NCBI GenBank assembly: GCA_910579995.1
Contig: CAJTWH010000017.1
Coordinates: 1-64,000 of the forward strand
Direction of reading: 5' to 3'
Length of the DNA: 64,000 bases
From: an uncultured Muribaculaceae bacterium
Lineage (GTDB): Bacteria > Bacteroidota > Bacteroidia > Bacteroidales > Muribaculaceae
In this document: piece after piece, positions 16,464 through 25,045 of the stretch
Position numbering within the stretch: the first letter of the stretch is position 1
Layout: each line of letters starts with the position of its first letter
The notes under the pieces: model-generated
Told to the model about the DNA's origin: nothing
What the model saw: the letters and a program-made list of their open reading frames with translations, nothing else
Databases searched by the model: none
Position numbers and translations under genes: made by a program

Positions 16464-16468
16464 TATTT

Positions 16469-16864
16469 TTATAATGCACCCGACATCGATAGATTGGCCA
16501 GGCGGGCTATGCCTTGGCGGTAGTAGGCGGCTGCGGCGTCAGTGGGGCGCACTATCTCTCCATTCCACTCCACGATGTCGATGTCTATGTTGACCAGAGG
16601 TGAGTATGGGTTTGCAGCGCGAGTCTTAGTCTGATAGTCTTTGGTGCGTGCGGTAAGTTCGTCGAAACTCATATATGTGGCAAGCACCACTATCTGATTG
16701 AGATAAGGCTCGGTCTCTCCGGCATACTCCGGGGCGGTGAGATATGGCTCGACAGCATCCACTATGGCCCCCATTATCGACAAGGCGCTGAAAGCACGCG
16801 CCAGACGCTCGGCGGCGTCGGGAGTGTTGGCTCCAAGGCATATTATGGCTTTGTTGACTGTCAT
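16469..16864 (-). CDS. folK: HPPK-like protein (folate pathway pyrophosphokinase)
   Basis: 131 residues matching the FolK family, which transfers pyrophosphate from ATP to 6-hydroxymethyl-dihydropterin. Seen: IICLGANTPDAAERL near the N-terminus, YLTAPEY.GETEPYLNQIVV, and the DIDIVEWNG segment that carries the conserved metal-binding Asp pair (PLVNIDIDIV). It is shorter than the usual 150-170 residues. Its last eight residues (NLSMSGAL) are coded inside the 425-bp duplicated cassette and probably replace an original ending. The ATG overlaps the tex stop (ATGA), so it is translationally coupled. Full activity is uncertain because of the short, altered end. Confidence 0.75.
   Translation of the reverse strand: MTVNKAIICLGANTPDAAERLARAFSALSIMGAIVDAVEPYLTAPEYAGETEPYLNQIVVLATYMSFDELTARTKDYQTKTRAANPYSPLVNIDIDIVEWNGEIVRPTDAAAAYYRQGIARLANLSMSGAL
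16496..16526. repeat. 31-bp direct repeat, inner copy
   Basis: Lies within the folK-like gene and codes YYRQGIARLA. Identical to 16071-16101. Confidence 0.9.
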
Positions 16865-19008
16865 TGTTTGAGGCTCAATGAAATGCGGCGGCGTTTGAGG
16901 TCAACATCTATCACACGGGTATGCACAAGCTGATGTATCTTCAGCACCTCGCCTACACTCGCCACACGGCGGCTGGCAAGCTGAGAGATATGTATCAAGC
17001 CTTTATCTTTAATGCCGAGGTCGATAAATGCGCCGAAAGCGGTGATGTTGTCCACTATGCCGTCTACCATCATGCCGGGAGCGAGTTCGCTGATATCGCT
17101 AACAGTCGGAGTAAAAGCCGCCGTGTCGGTATCCATGCGCGGGTCGCGACCCGGTTTGCGCAGCTCGGCGATGATATCGCTCACAGTCTCCTTGCCGCCG
17201 ATTCCCTCGGCGGCGAGTGTTGCGGCGTCGAGGCTGTCGAGCAAGGTCTTGTTGGCCGGCAACTCGTTGACTTTCACGCCGAGGCGCTTTGCCATAGCCT
17301 CTACAACGCCATAGCTCTCGGGGTGTATACCTGTATTATCCAAGGGATTGACACCGTCGGTAATGCGCAGGAAGCCGGCCGACTGCTCGAAAGCTTTATC
17401 GCCAAGCCGCTTTACTTTTTTAAGCTGCGCACGCGACTTGAAATCGCCGTTAGCCGCGCGGTAAGCGACGATATTGGCGGCCAACTGCGGCCCTATGCCC
17501 GAAACGTAGCTCAGCAATCGCTCTGAGGCTGTATTGAGATTCACGCCTACAGCATTGACGCAGCTCAGGACAGTATAGTCAAGGGCGTCTTTAAGGCGCG
17601 ACTGGTCTACATCGTGCTGATATTGCCCCACGCCTATCGACTTGGGGTCAATCTTTATCAGCTCGGCCAAGGGGTCGATGAGGCGGCGGCCGATAGAGAC
17701 GGTGCCGCGCACGGTTATATCCTTACCCGGCAGTTCTTTAGCTGCAAGTTCGCTGGCCGAGTAAACCGACGCACCGCTCTCGCTGACGATAAAAACTTTT
17801 TCAGGGTCAAAAATTTCAAAGCGTTTGATAAAGGCTTCGGTCTCGCGCGAGGCCGTGCCGTTGCCTATGGCTATCACATCGGGAGCGCAGCGGCGCACTA
17901 TCACAGCCAATGTAGCGGCAGCTTCCTCTGCTGCCTTTTGGGGCGGATGGGGATATATCACGCAGTCGTAGAGCAAGTTGCCCTGTGCATCGAGGGCAGC
18001 AACCTTGCAGCCTGACCGGAATCCGGGGTCGAAAGCAAGCACTCGTTTGCCTAAGAGCGGAGGTGCGAGCAGCAACTGACGCAGGGTATCGGCAAAAATA
18101 TCTATCGCCACAGTGTCGGCCTTTTCTTTCAGCTCGGCAGAGACATCGGTCTCGGCGGCAGGCTCGAGAAGACGGCTGTATGCGTCTTTCACGGCGGCGG
18201 CTATCACTGCGCCGCACTCCGCATTTGCCTTGGCCGGGGTGAACATATCCACAAGCTCGTCGGCCGTTCGGTCGGCTGCGGGCAAGGCGTATTTCACTTT
18301 CAGCAATCCTTGGCTTTCGGCGCGGCGTATGGCAAGATATTGGTGCGAGGAGCAACGGTGCAATGGCGTGGAAAACGACGCATAGCCGGCGAATGGTGAT
18401 TCTTCAAGCTCGGCCTCGCAACCCTTTGCAGGCGAGCATTGTATCACCGCCTTACGCCTGAGCGCGCGGCGCACGGCATTGCGCAGACGCGTCGACTCCG
18501 ACGCCCATTCGGCAATGATATCTTGCGCACCCTGAAGAGCCGCGGCTGTATCGTCTACCACTCCGGGCTTTACAAAGCGCTTGGCTGAATGTTCAGGCTC
18601 AGTATGCCCGGCCATTATCATCTTGGCAAGCGGCTCAAGGCCTTTCTCGCGTGCCGCAGTGGCACGCGTGCGGCGCTTGGGCTTGAAGGGCGCGTAGATA
18701 TCTTCCACGGCAGTCATAGAGTCGGCCTCGTCCAGACGGCGGGCGAGCTCGTCGGTCATAGCCTCTGCGTCTGTGATGGCCTTGCGCACAAATTCCTTGC
18801 GGGCGTCGAGGGTGCGCACTGCAGCGAGGGCGCTCTCGATTGCGCGCACATCGACTTCGGTGAGCGAGCCGGTACGGTCTTTGCGGTAGCGGCTTATGAA
18901 TGGCACCGTGGCGCCGTCGTCGAGCAGCTCAATCACAGCCCGGACACCATATTCGGGTAGATTGACGCGCTTGGCGACATTATGGGCTAAGATATTGTCA
19001 ATTTCCAC
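16861..19008 (-). CDS. tex: Tex-family RNA-binding transcription accessory protein
   Basis: 715 residues, normal for Tex. An N-terminal helical Tex domain is followed by a YqgF/RNaseH-like domain (about 325-445, RVLAFDPGFRSGCKVAALD), helix-hairpin-helix segments (about 495-560, LLSYVSGIGPQLAANIVAYR) and a C-terminal S1 domain (about 645-715, GMMVDGIVDNITAFGAFIDLG). Tex binds nucleic acid and acts with the transcription apparatus in stress tolerance and RNA turnover; the exact role here is unproven. It overlaps the upstream phosphoesterase gene by 11 bp and folK by 4 bp, in a four-gene operon starting at 21405. Confidence 0.93.
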   Translation of the reverse strand: MEIDNILAHNVAKRVNLPEYGVRAVIELLDDGATVPFISRYRKDRTGSLTEVDVRAIESALAAVRTLDARKEFVRKAITDAEAMTDELARRLDEADSMTAVEDIYAPFKPKRRTRATAAREKGLEPLAKMIMAGHTEPEHSAKRFVKPGVVDDTAAALQGAQDIIAEWASESTRLRNAVRRALRRKAVIQCSPAKGCEAELEESPFAGYASFSTPLHRCSSHQYLAIRRAESQGLLKVKYALPAADRTADELVDMFTPAKANAECGAVIAAAVKDAYSRLLEPAAETDVSAELKEKADTVAIDIFADTLRQLLLAPPLLGKRVLAFDPGFRSGCKVAALDAQGNLLYDCVIYPHPPQKAAEEAAATLAVIVRRCAPDVIAIGNGTASRETEAFIKRFEIFDPEKVFIVSESGASVYSASELAAKELPGKDITVRGTVSIGRRLIDPLAELIKIDPKSIGVGQYQHDVDQSRLKDALDYTVLSCVNAVGVNLNTASERLLSYVSGIGPQLAANIVAYRAANGDFKSRAQLKKVKRLGDKAFEQSAGFLRITDGVNPLDNTGIHPESYGVVEAMAKRLGVKVNELPANKTLLDSLDAATLAAEGIGGKETVSDIIAELRKPGRDPRMDTDTAAFTPTVSDISELAPGMMVDGIVDNITAFGAFIDLGIKDKGLIHISQLASRRVASVGEVLKIHQLVHTRVIDVDLKRRRISLSLKQ

Positions 19009-20191
19009 GTCGTAAGCTTATTAGCGTGATTTCGGGAGTTGCGCCTATACGCGCCGGTATTCCTACTTCTCCAAGGCCGATATTTACATACAGCCTGTGG
19101 GCCGCGTCTTCATCGGCATACATGCCGCCCCATGTCTGATAGCGGAAAGCCGCCGGCGACACGCCGAAGAGCTCCATCTGCATGGCGTGGGTATGGCCTG
19201 AGAGTGTAAGAGCGATATTTTTGTCGGGAGAGTCTTTGATATCTTCTACCCAATGGGCAGGATTGTGCGACATCAGTATCTTGAACGCCGGGTCGGCGAG
19301 GTCGCCGGGATAGGCGGCGTCGAGATCGCCGTAGACAGGGAAGGGCGGGTCGCCGATATTCTCAACGCCGATCAGCACAAGCGAGTCACCGCCGGCATAG
19401 AGAGTGCGGCTCTCGTTGTTGAGAAGCTGCCAGCCCATATCGCGCTGCATATCATAGAGATACTGCTGATTCGCTGCCTTTTCGGCATCATCTGTCCATT
19501 TATAATAGTCGCCGTAGTCATGGTTGCCGAGTATCGAGTAGACAGGCGCCTCAATGCGGGAGAGAGTCGATACGAACGGCTCGAGCTCTTCGCTGCGTCG
19601 GTTCACGATATCACCGGTAAAGAGCACCACGTCGGGCTTCAGCTCATTCACGCGCTCTACCACCTCGGCTAAAAATGCAGTGTCTGTGCCGTAGGTGCCG
19701 GTGTGTATATCCGACAGCTGCACGATACGGTAGCCGTCGAAGCCGGCCGGTACTCGACTGTCGGTAAATTCCACTTCCTTGACATCTATCTGCCAGCGGT
19801 TTACCAAAGAGCCCCACCACATCAGGGCGCAGCTTACCACTGCCAGCACAATACCGCCGACAGAGAGAGCCTTGATCCGCCGGCGCCCGAAGAGCTGAGG
19901 TATTTTGGCAAGCAGGTCGCAGACTACGAAGAAATACTTAGGAATATAGATAGAGAAATAGGCATAGAGCAACCACATGATAGAGGCAAGGCCGGAGTCG
20001 GAAACCGACTTCTTGGGCCACGCCACAAGCACTATCATGAAGAGGGTCAACGCCACAGATGACCACAGAGCCGTTCCGCGCCAGAACTTGATGTTGCTGC
20101 GGCAACGCTGCCACACAGCCCGGCAGATATACCAGTCGATAAGGACGTCGAGTATCAGCACAGGCAATATGAGAAGGAGAGGCATTCGCAT
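18998..20191 (-). CDS. Membrane-anchored metallophosphoesterase
   Basis: 397 residues. Four membrane helices occupy about residues 1-135. The catalytic domain follows with the calcineurin-like signature: QLSDIHTGTYG (DxH), LFTGDIVNRR (GDxxxR-like), ILGNHDYGDY (GNHD), LMSHNPAHW and LSGHTHAMQMELFG (GHTH). Substrate could be a phospholipid head group or nucleotide; related YkuE-like enzymes act on phosphodiesters or UDP-diacylglucosamine-type substrates. It sits between a PlsC-like acyltransferase and tex; the gap upstream is 8 bp. Confidence 0.88.
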   Translation of the reverse strand: MRMPLLLILPVLILDVLIDWYICRAVWQRCRSNIKFWRGTALWSSVALTLFMIVLVAWPKKSVSDSGLASIMWLLYAYFSIYIPKYFFVVCDLLAKIPQLFGRRRIKALSVGGIVLAVVSCALMWWGSLVNRWQIDVKEVEFTDSRVPAGFDGYRIVQLSDIHTGTYGTDTAFLAEVVERVNELKPDVVLFTGDIVNRRSEELEPFVSTLSRIEAPVYSILGNHDYGDYYKWTDDAEKAANQQYLYDMQRDMGWQLLNNESRTLYAGGDSLVLIGVENIGDPPFPVYGDLDAAYPGDLADPAFKILMSHNPAHWVEDIKDSPDKNIALTLSGHTHAMQMELFGVSPAAFRYQTWGGMYADEDAAHRLYVNIGLGEVGIPARIGATPEITLISLRRGN

Positions 20192-20199
20192 GACAGCAG

Positions 20200-21405
20200 C
20201 TATTTACAGGTAAGGCAATCTTTGGCCGCAAGCTGATTTTTGAGAGGGTTGGCATACATTGTCAGCATGGTGTCTCTCATAAACTTGCGCTCATCATCGG
20301 TGATATCGGCTACATCCACCTTGCCGAGCTGGCGCTCGATATAGCTGTCGAAAGCCGCCATATCCTCGTCGGTGTAGAATTCGGCGTAGGCTCGGGTGCC
20401 GTTGATTTCATCGTAGGCGATATAATTGCAGGGGAATATCTTGTAGCCGCAATGGATAGAGCGGTCAAGAATCTCGCAAGCCTTGCGCACAACTTCACTG
20501 CGGCCCGTAGCCTCGTCGGCGGCAAGCTGCACATTCACACACTCGCCGAGGTGAAAATGCACATGCCCCTTATGCGTGAGCAGGCCTATCTCCATGCTGA
20601 AGAGGTCGTCGCGCTGGCTTTTCTTGAAGTCGGGGTCGCGGCGGCGGAGCAGAAATTCGCGCACCTTCAGGAAATCGTTGGGGTCATACTCATAGCTTAT
20701 CGACACCGGCATAAGATTGAGCTCCAGCAGGTTTGCCTTTGCGTCTTTGCCACCTCCGAGCGAGAGCATTTTCACCACGCTCTCCTGCGTGAGGTCGTTT
20801 GAATCCTTTGCCCTGCCCTGACGCTGCGCAATCCACACCGACTCCTTGCTCTTGGTGATGGTATGGTGGATATAGTCAGAGAGGTGCTGCGCTGCAGCGA
20901 GAGCCTCCTTGATACCGGTATCACGCTTGACGATGAAACTGCGGTTGAGCTTCACAAGGTCGGTGATCCAATCGAAAATCAGCAGATTATTGCCGATGGC
21001 TACCTGAGTGATAGGCTGCTTGCGACGGATAAAACAAAGGTTGAGAAATGAAGCGTCCAGCACTATATCGCGATGGTTGGTGATAAAAACATGGGGTGTG
21101 CCGGCGATAAAATTCTCATCGCCGTCCATCGAAAGGCCGCTTGTCGTGCGGGAAACAAGCATTTCGAGGAACGGACCCATCAGTTTCACCTGAAAATCCT
21201 GTTGAGTCTCAATGGTTATCAGATTGGCACAAAATTCTTTATAGTCTACATCGGGCATTACATACCGCACGGCATGTTCGAACCCCGGCTCCTTCACCAG
21301 AGCTGCGATTTTCTCGCGGAAGAGGTGATCGTCGTAGGGGCGTATGTCATCGAATTGCTCGAGGCTTGTGTCGTTATGTTGAGTTAAATCTGCCATAATA
21401 TGCAA
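20200..21405 (-). CDS. PlsC-family glycerol-phosphate acyltransferase
   Basis: 401 residues from 21405, or 398 from the methionine at 21396. The acyltransferase motif I is present as NHRDIVLDASF (H-x4-D, about residues 112-120), with the later motifs less clear (VWIAQRQGRAKD, resembling the PEGxR-type FP.G motif). Such proteins acylate glycerol-3-phosphate or lysophosphatidate at the inner membrane; the long C-terminal part is shared with a Bacteroidota subgroup. First gene of the operon reading through metallophosphoesterase, tex and folK. A strong repeated-type promoter lies at 21437-21467, giving a leader of about 26 nt. Confidence 0.8.
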   Translation of the reverse strand: MHIMADLTQHNDTSLEQFDDIRPYDDHLFREKIAALVKEPGFEHAVRYVMPDVDYKEFCANLITIETQQDFQVKLMGPFLEMLVSRTTSGLSMDGDENFIAGTPHVFITNHRDIVLDASFLNLCFIRRKQPITQVAIGNNLLIFDWITDLVKLNRSFIVKRDTGIKEALAAAQHLSDYIHHTITKSKESVWIAQRQGRAKDSNDLTQESVVKMLSLGGGKDAKANLLELNLMPVSISYEYDPNDFLKVREFLLRRRDPDFKKSQRDDLFSMEIGLLTHKGHVHFHLGECVNVQLAADEATGRSEVVRKACEILDRSIHCGYKIFPCNYIAYDEINGTRAYAEFYTDEDMAAFDSYIERQLGKVDVADITDDERKFMRDTMLTMYANPLKNQLAAKDCLTCK

Positions 21406-21436
21406 GTTTTACGTTGCCTTGGAGGTAATTTCTTTG

Positions 21437-21467
21437 CAAAGATACGAATAAGTGAGAGCAATGCAAA
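21437..21467 (-). promoter_or_regulatory. Promoter of the acyltransferase-tex-folK operon (repeated promoter module)
   Basis: Minus strand TTTG at 21464-21467, 19 bp, TATCTTTG at 21437-21444. The whole spacer (CATTGCTCTCACTTATTCG) is shared with the pta promoter at 29440-29470 and, with small changes, the porE-like promoter at 48930-48961. Confidence 0.85.
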
Positions 21468-21611
21468 ATTTATTTTGTCATTGCCGAACGAGAGTATCTT
21501 AGGCCAAAGGCCGTCATACCTTATCAAAAATACAAACAACAGGAGGCTCTATTTGGTTTTGGTTGCATTACCCGGAATGGGCAGCAATGCAGTAGGGACG
21601 CGCCGCGGCGC

Positions 21612-23162
21612 TAACCTTTACCCACATTTATGCGTTCTAATCCAAAAAGGATTAGAACGCATAGCTATGAAAAGCAAGAGTATCTTCAATGACCTTCGTC
21701 TCGATAGAGAATATGACGAATTGGTCACCCGTATGACCACTAACGGTACAGCAGTCATCAACAGGGCCTGTCCCAAAGCTTCAGATAAGAAAAGTGCCTA
21801 CCGTTTCATCAACAATGAAAATGTGACTGTATCGCGTATAGTATCAGATCTTGTCAATCAGACAGTTGGAAATATCAGAAAACTTGATGTGAAGGAAGTG
21901 CTGATAGCTCAGGATACCATGGAAATAGTCCGCGAGAACATTGTCAACCGGTTAAAGAAAGGAGGCAGGGAGGTGTTGGAGTGTGCCAGGACCAACAAGG
22001 GGATGCGTTCCCATTCGGCGATAGTCATGGATTCCTCCAGTGGAATTCCCCTCGGTTTCGGATACCTTGAGATATGGGGCAGAACACCACAGCCGATTTC
22101 AGAAGTTAAGCAAGAGGACTTCAGAGGAGACCGCAAAAGGAAGCCTTCCTACTATATCACCGATCCGGAAACCGGCAAGACCCGATACAAGTATAACGTT
22201 CCGATAGAGCAGAGAGACTCAGAATCTGCCCGATGGGTGAACGCACCCAAAAATCTGAGGGCCTCGATACCGGACGATGTGCACATTATAATGGTACAGG
22301 ACCGGGAGGGTGACATGTACCCCCTGCTGACGATGAAATCCCAACTTGACAATTTCGATGTCGTGGTAAGGGCTGCAAAAAAGCGCAAGGTGCTGCTGGA
22401 AGATGGAACCAAAAGTGATATCTTCGCACACTCCGGATCCGTTCCGGTTGCCGCCACCCGGGAGTTGCATATAAGCAAAGGTCCACGTAAGAAGGCGCGG
22501 AAAGCTATTGTGGAAATCAGATATGGAGACATTACAGTTCTGAGGCCGCACAGTCCGAGGTATGAGGATGAAAGTGTGAATCTCTCTTTTATACGTGTGA
22601 CAGAAACAGCCGGATCAGCTGAAGGTCAGACCGATCCGGTTGATTGGCTGCTACTTACCACAATTGATGTGGATAATCTCGAAGACGCGGAGAAGGTCGT
22701 CGCCTTTTACAGGTGCCGATGGTTCATCGAAGATTACCACAGACTTCTCAAAAAGAAGGGATTTGGCATTGAGGACATACAGGTTGAGAGCCCACATGCC
22801 TTTGAAATCAATCTGGCTGTATGTATCAAGAGCGCTTATGAGACAGCCTTGCTGAAAAAAGGCTTTGACAGCAAAGACGACTCAGCTCCCGATACTCTGG
22901 TATTCACTCCGTTGGAACTGAGGATCGTGGACGAGCTGAACAAAGAATTCAACACTGAAAAGAAAATCTACAAGAACCCTTTTCCGAAAGGCTCTCTTGC
23001 GTGGGCATCCTGGGTTGTGGCATGTGAAGGCGGCTGGAGTGCAATGCCGTCGCAACCCAAACCGGGACTGATTACATTTAAAAGAGGCATTGACAGAATT
23101 GAAACAATCTATCAATACCTCATGGACGAACACCATAAAGGGGAATTTGTGGGTAAAGGTTA
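21612..23162 (+). mobile_element. IS4-family insertion sequence, 1551 bp
   Basis: Ends are 15-bp inverted repeats TAACCTTTACCCACA and TGTGGGTAAAGGTTA. It is flanked on each side by the 12-bp sequence GCGCCGCGGCGC, a target duplication of a size usual for IS4 relatives (10-13 bp). Because the duplicated sequence is itself a palindrome the ends could also be read as 31-bp inverted repeats, but removal of the IS plus one copy restores an intact symmetric palindrome, which favours the duplication reading. One intact transposase gene inside. Confidence 0.88.
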
Positions 23163-23163
23163 G
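21667..23163 (+). CDS. IS4-family transposase
   Basis: 498 residues from MKSKSIFNDL. The N-terminal DNA-binding region (AVINRACPKASDKKSAYRFINN) matches Tn5/IS4 transposases. Catalytic residues are visible: Asp83 (IAQDTME), Asp212 (VQDREGD) and Glu355 in the exact IS4 signature Y-x2-R-x3-E-x6-K (Tyr348, Arg351, Glu355, Lys362). It cuts and pastes its own element by the DDE mechanism. The gene is intact and may be active. Earlier in-frame codons exist but the protein family begins at this methionine, preceded by GCATAGCT. The stop codon TAG uses the last TA of the IS and the first G of the target duplication. Confidence 0.95.
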   Translation: MKSKSIFNDLRLDREYDELVTRMTTNGTAVINRACPKASDKKSAYRFINNENVTVSRIVSDLVNQTVGNIRKLDVKEVLIAQDTMEIVRENIVNRLKKGGREVLECARTNKGMRSHSAIVMDSSSGIPLGFGYLEIWGRTPQPISEVKQEDFRGDRKRKPSYYITDPETGKTRYKYNVPIEQRDSESARWVNAPKNLRASIPDDVHIIMVQDREGDMYPLLTMKSQLDNFDVVVRAAKKRKVLLEDGTKSDIFAHSGSVPVAATRELHISKGPRKKARKAIVEIRYGDITVLRPHSPRYEDESVNLSFIRVTETAGSAEGQTDPVDWLLLTTIDVDNLEDAEKVVAFYRCRWFIEDYHRLLKKKGFGIEDIQVESPHAFEINLAVCIKSAYETALLKKGFDSKDDSAPDTLVFTPLELRIVDELNKEFNTEKKIYKNPFPKGSLAWASWVVACEGGWSAMPSQPKPGLITFKRGIDRIETIYQYLMDEHHKGEFVGKG

Positions 23164-23281
23164 CGCCGCGGCGCGTCCGCCCCTCTATTGGTAAATCAAT
23201 TATGAGGTAAGAAAACGCCCCCGAAACGCGGACGCGCCGCGGCGCGTCCCTACTGATTATCAACAGATTGTACTATATATT

Positions 23282-24058
23282 TCAACTCTTAGCCTCTTCA
23301 AATTCCTCGCGGGTGATAAACTCGCGGTGCTTCCAATTGGTGGCGTAAAACGGTGCCTCGCGCAGTGTTTGGCCGTGAGCCGAAGGCGATTGCGGCGTCA
23401 GCAAAGCCGACACTCCATTTTCAACAACAATCTCTTCCACCACATTCTCGCCCAAGAAATGGAAATAATAAACCACATCATCACCCTCAACCCGAGTATA
23501 ACTATGCACCTCAGGCCGCGGCCGCCGCTTCAATATCTCAAAGCCTTCGTATGTCATCGTATAATATCCATATCTCATTCGCGTAAGTATTTGATTATAA
23601 GAAAACGCAAAACCCGGTTCGGTAATATCTACAAACTCGGCAGGCAATTTACCGATATTCTCCGGTTGTTGAGCTCCGATTCGCCATACAAACCAATTTT
23701 CAAGAGGGTCAACTTTCACCAACTTATAATCGATGAAAATACTGTCATTCAACGTACAGAACACAATGCGTTGCAATCCGGCAAGCCCTAAATCAACAGA
23801 ATTTCCAATTTTAGACCAAGCGTCAAACTCGATACCGACTCTGATAAATGTATGAGAGTAGAAATCAACTTCATCATTAATAATTTCTTCAACTGAAGGA
23901 TCTTTCTCCAAATGGTAATGAGTTTTGAAAACTCTTATAACATCACTACCAAGCAGACAGGCGTCTTCATAAATATACTGAAAATACCCTTTAGTACCAT
24001 CTCCCAACTCCACACAGAAGATATCTCCGATTTTCGTTACTACTCGCTTCTTTGCCAT
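23282..24058 (-). CDS. Imm26-like immunity protein
   Basis: 258 residues. The opening KIGDIFCVELGDGTKGYFQYIYED resembles the Imm26 fold start (GDIF.IPL.DG.YG) of polymorphic-toxin immunity proteins; the Asn/Asp-rich central part fits less well. No signal peptide or membrane helix. No matching toxin gene is in the window. It follows the unknown 262-residue gene by 6 bp, and both are more AT-rich than the surrounding core genes, which together with the adjacent IS suggests a small acquired island. The immunity role is inferred from family likeness only. Confidence 0.6.
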   Translation of the reverse strand: MAKKRVVTKIGDIFCVELGDGTKGYFQYIYEDACLLGSDVIRVFKTHYHLEKDPSVEEIINDEVDFYSHTFIRVGIEFDAWSKIGNSVDLGLAGLQRIVFCTLNDSIFIDYKLVKVDPLENWFVWRIGAQQPENIGKLPAEFVDITEPGFAFSYNQILTRMRYGYYTMTYEGFEILKRRPRPEVHSYTRVEGDDVVYYFHFLGENVVEEIVVENGVSALLTPQSPSAHGQTLREAPFYATNWKHREFITREEFEEAKS

Positions 24059-24064
24059 AACACA

Positions 24065-24853
24065 TCACCTCCAGCACTTGGGCAAAAACCTACGCCAACC
24101 CCGCCCCGGCGTTTCGTATGGCTGATATTCAAATTCTTGGTCTTTTATAATGACCGACCTATTCAAGTTGGCGATTCGCGGAGTGGAGGCATTAGCACGC
24201 ACTTTTTCCATAAAACTCTCCCTGTCGCCAAACTGCAAGTCAAGCTCCTCACGCCACTGCTCGTAAGTTTTGGCATGCACGTTTTTAAATCTCTCCCTAC
24301 TCCATCTATCACCAACTTTATTTATATCAGATTTAATATTCTCTTTTAAATCTTCATCCTCTAAGAAGACAGCTATACCCAATAGCAATTCATAAATTAT
24401 AGTACGACTCTCGTGAAATCTATTTAAGTAATAGACTCTATCGATTTCGCCATATAAAAAATAAATTATATCCGAAAGCTTTATCTCTCGATTTATCAAA
24501 GCTCCGAATTGCTCGTTAATATATTCGACATCCCGAAGATAATAATGTTCATGCAAATCTAACGGTATATCAAGTGGATGTGAATTCTTATCTCTCAACG
24601 GTTCAAAGATTGCAGCATACTTCGGAGATAGGTCAAGCTCATCATTCCACAAAGGGAAAATAGCCCAATGAATTCTATAATTCCTACCATCTTTTTTGAA
24701 AAACATACCCATCGCCAACGGGCCGGCAACCATCAAAAGAATCTGCTGAGTATAAATAGATAGTTGGGGATATTCCACACTCCACATCTTCACAATCTGA
24801 GACATACTCAGATGAGAATACTTTATGATATTAAATTTTGCGTTGCTTTTCAC
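24065..24853 (-). CDS. Hypothetical protein, partner of the Imm26-like gene
   Basis: 262 residues, not recognised. It has no signal peptide; one weak hydrophobic stretch (YTQQILLMVAGPLAMGMFF) lies near residue 40. The middle is rich in acidic and aromatic residues (DIIYFLYGEIDRVYYLNRFHE) and probably helical; the end is basic (GRGWRRFLPKCWR). Low GC relative to neighbours. The gap to the Imm26-like gene is 6 bp, so the two form an operon. By position it may be another immunity-type protein of a dispersed polymorphic toxin system, but nothing in the sequence proves this. Confidence 0.6.
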   Translation of the reverse strand: MKSNAKFNIIKYSHLSMSQIVKMWSVEYPQLSIYTQQILLMVAGPLAMGMFFKKDGRNYRIHWAIFPLWNDELDLSPKYAAIFEPLRDKNSHPLDIPLDLHEHYYLRDVEYINEQFGALINREIKLSDIIYFLYGEIDRVYYLNRFHESRTIIYELLLGIAVFLEDEDLKENIKSDINKVGDRWSRERFKNVHAKTYEQWREELDLQFGDRESFMEKVRANASTPRIANLNRSVIIKDQEFEYQPYETPGRGWRRFLPKCWR

Positions 24854-25045
24854 GACATTATCAAGGTCTTATTATCACTGTTGGCATTTTATATCCTTCT
24901 CTATAATCTATCATTTGTCCTCGTTATCTTCTTTGCCATAAAAAAATATTAAGAGTATATCGCGAAGACAATCAGATTCGATAGAAGTATGTGGAATGGG
25001 CGGTGAGTGTTTTTCATGAATGCTGTCGGTGGAGGTAAATTCTTT

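Larger units (their letters stand above)
21591..23254. repeat. Palindromic mini-element split by an IS insertion
   Basis: Without the IS and one target copy this would be a 101-bp unit. Its ends are 27-bp inverted repeats beginning AGTAGGGACGCGCCG, each containing the perfect 20-bp palindrome GGACGCGCCGCGGCGCGTCC. The intact right copy of the palindrome is at 23230-23249; the left copy is the one interrupted by the IS. It looks like a REP/BIME or MITE-type unit. Confidence 0.75.

Noticed and set aside
21400..21666. N-terminal extension of the transposase frame
   Set aside because: It includes the promoter of the opposite operon, the palindrome and the left IS end; family members begin at MKSKSIF.
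21596..23178. 31-bp terminal inverted repeats for the IS
   Set aside because: The outer 16 bp are explained by a palindromic target and its duplication; only 15 bp are assigned to the IS.
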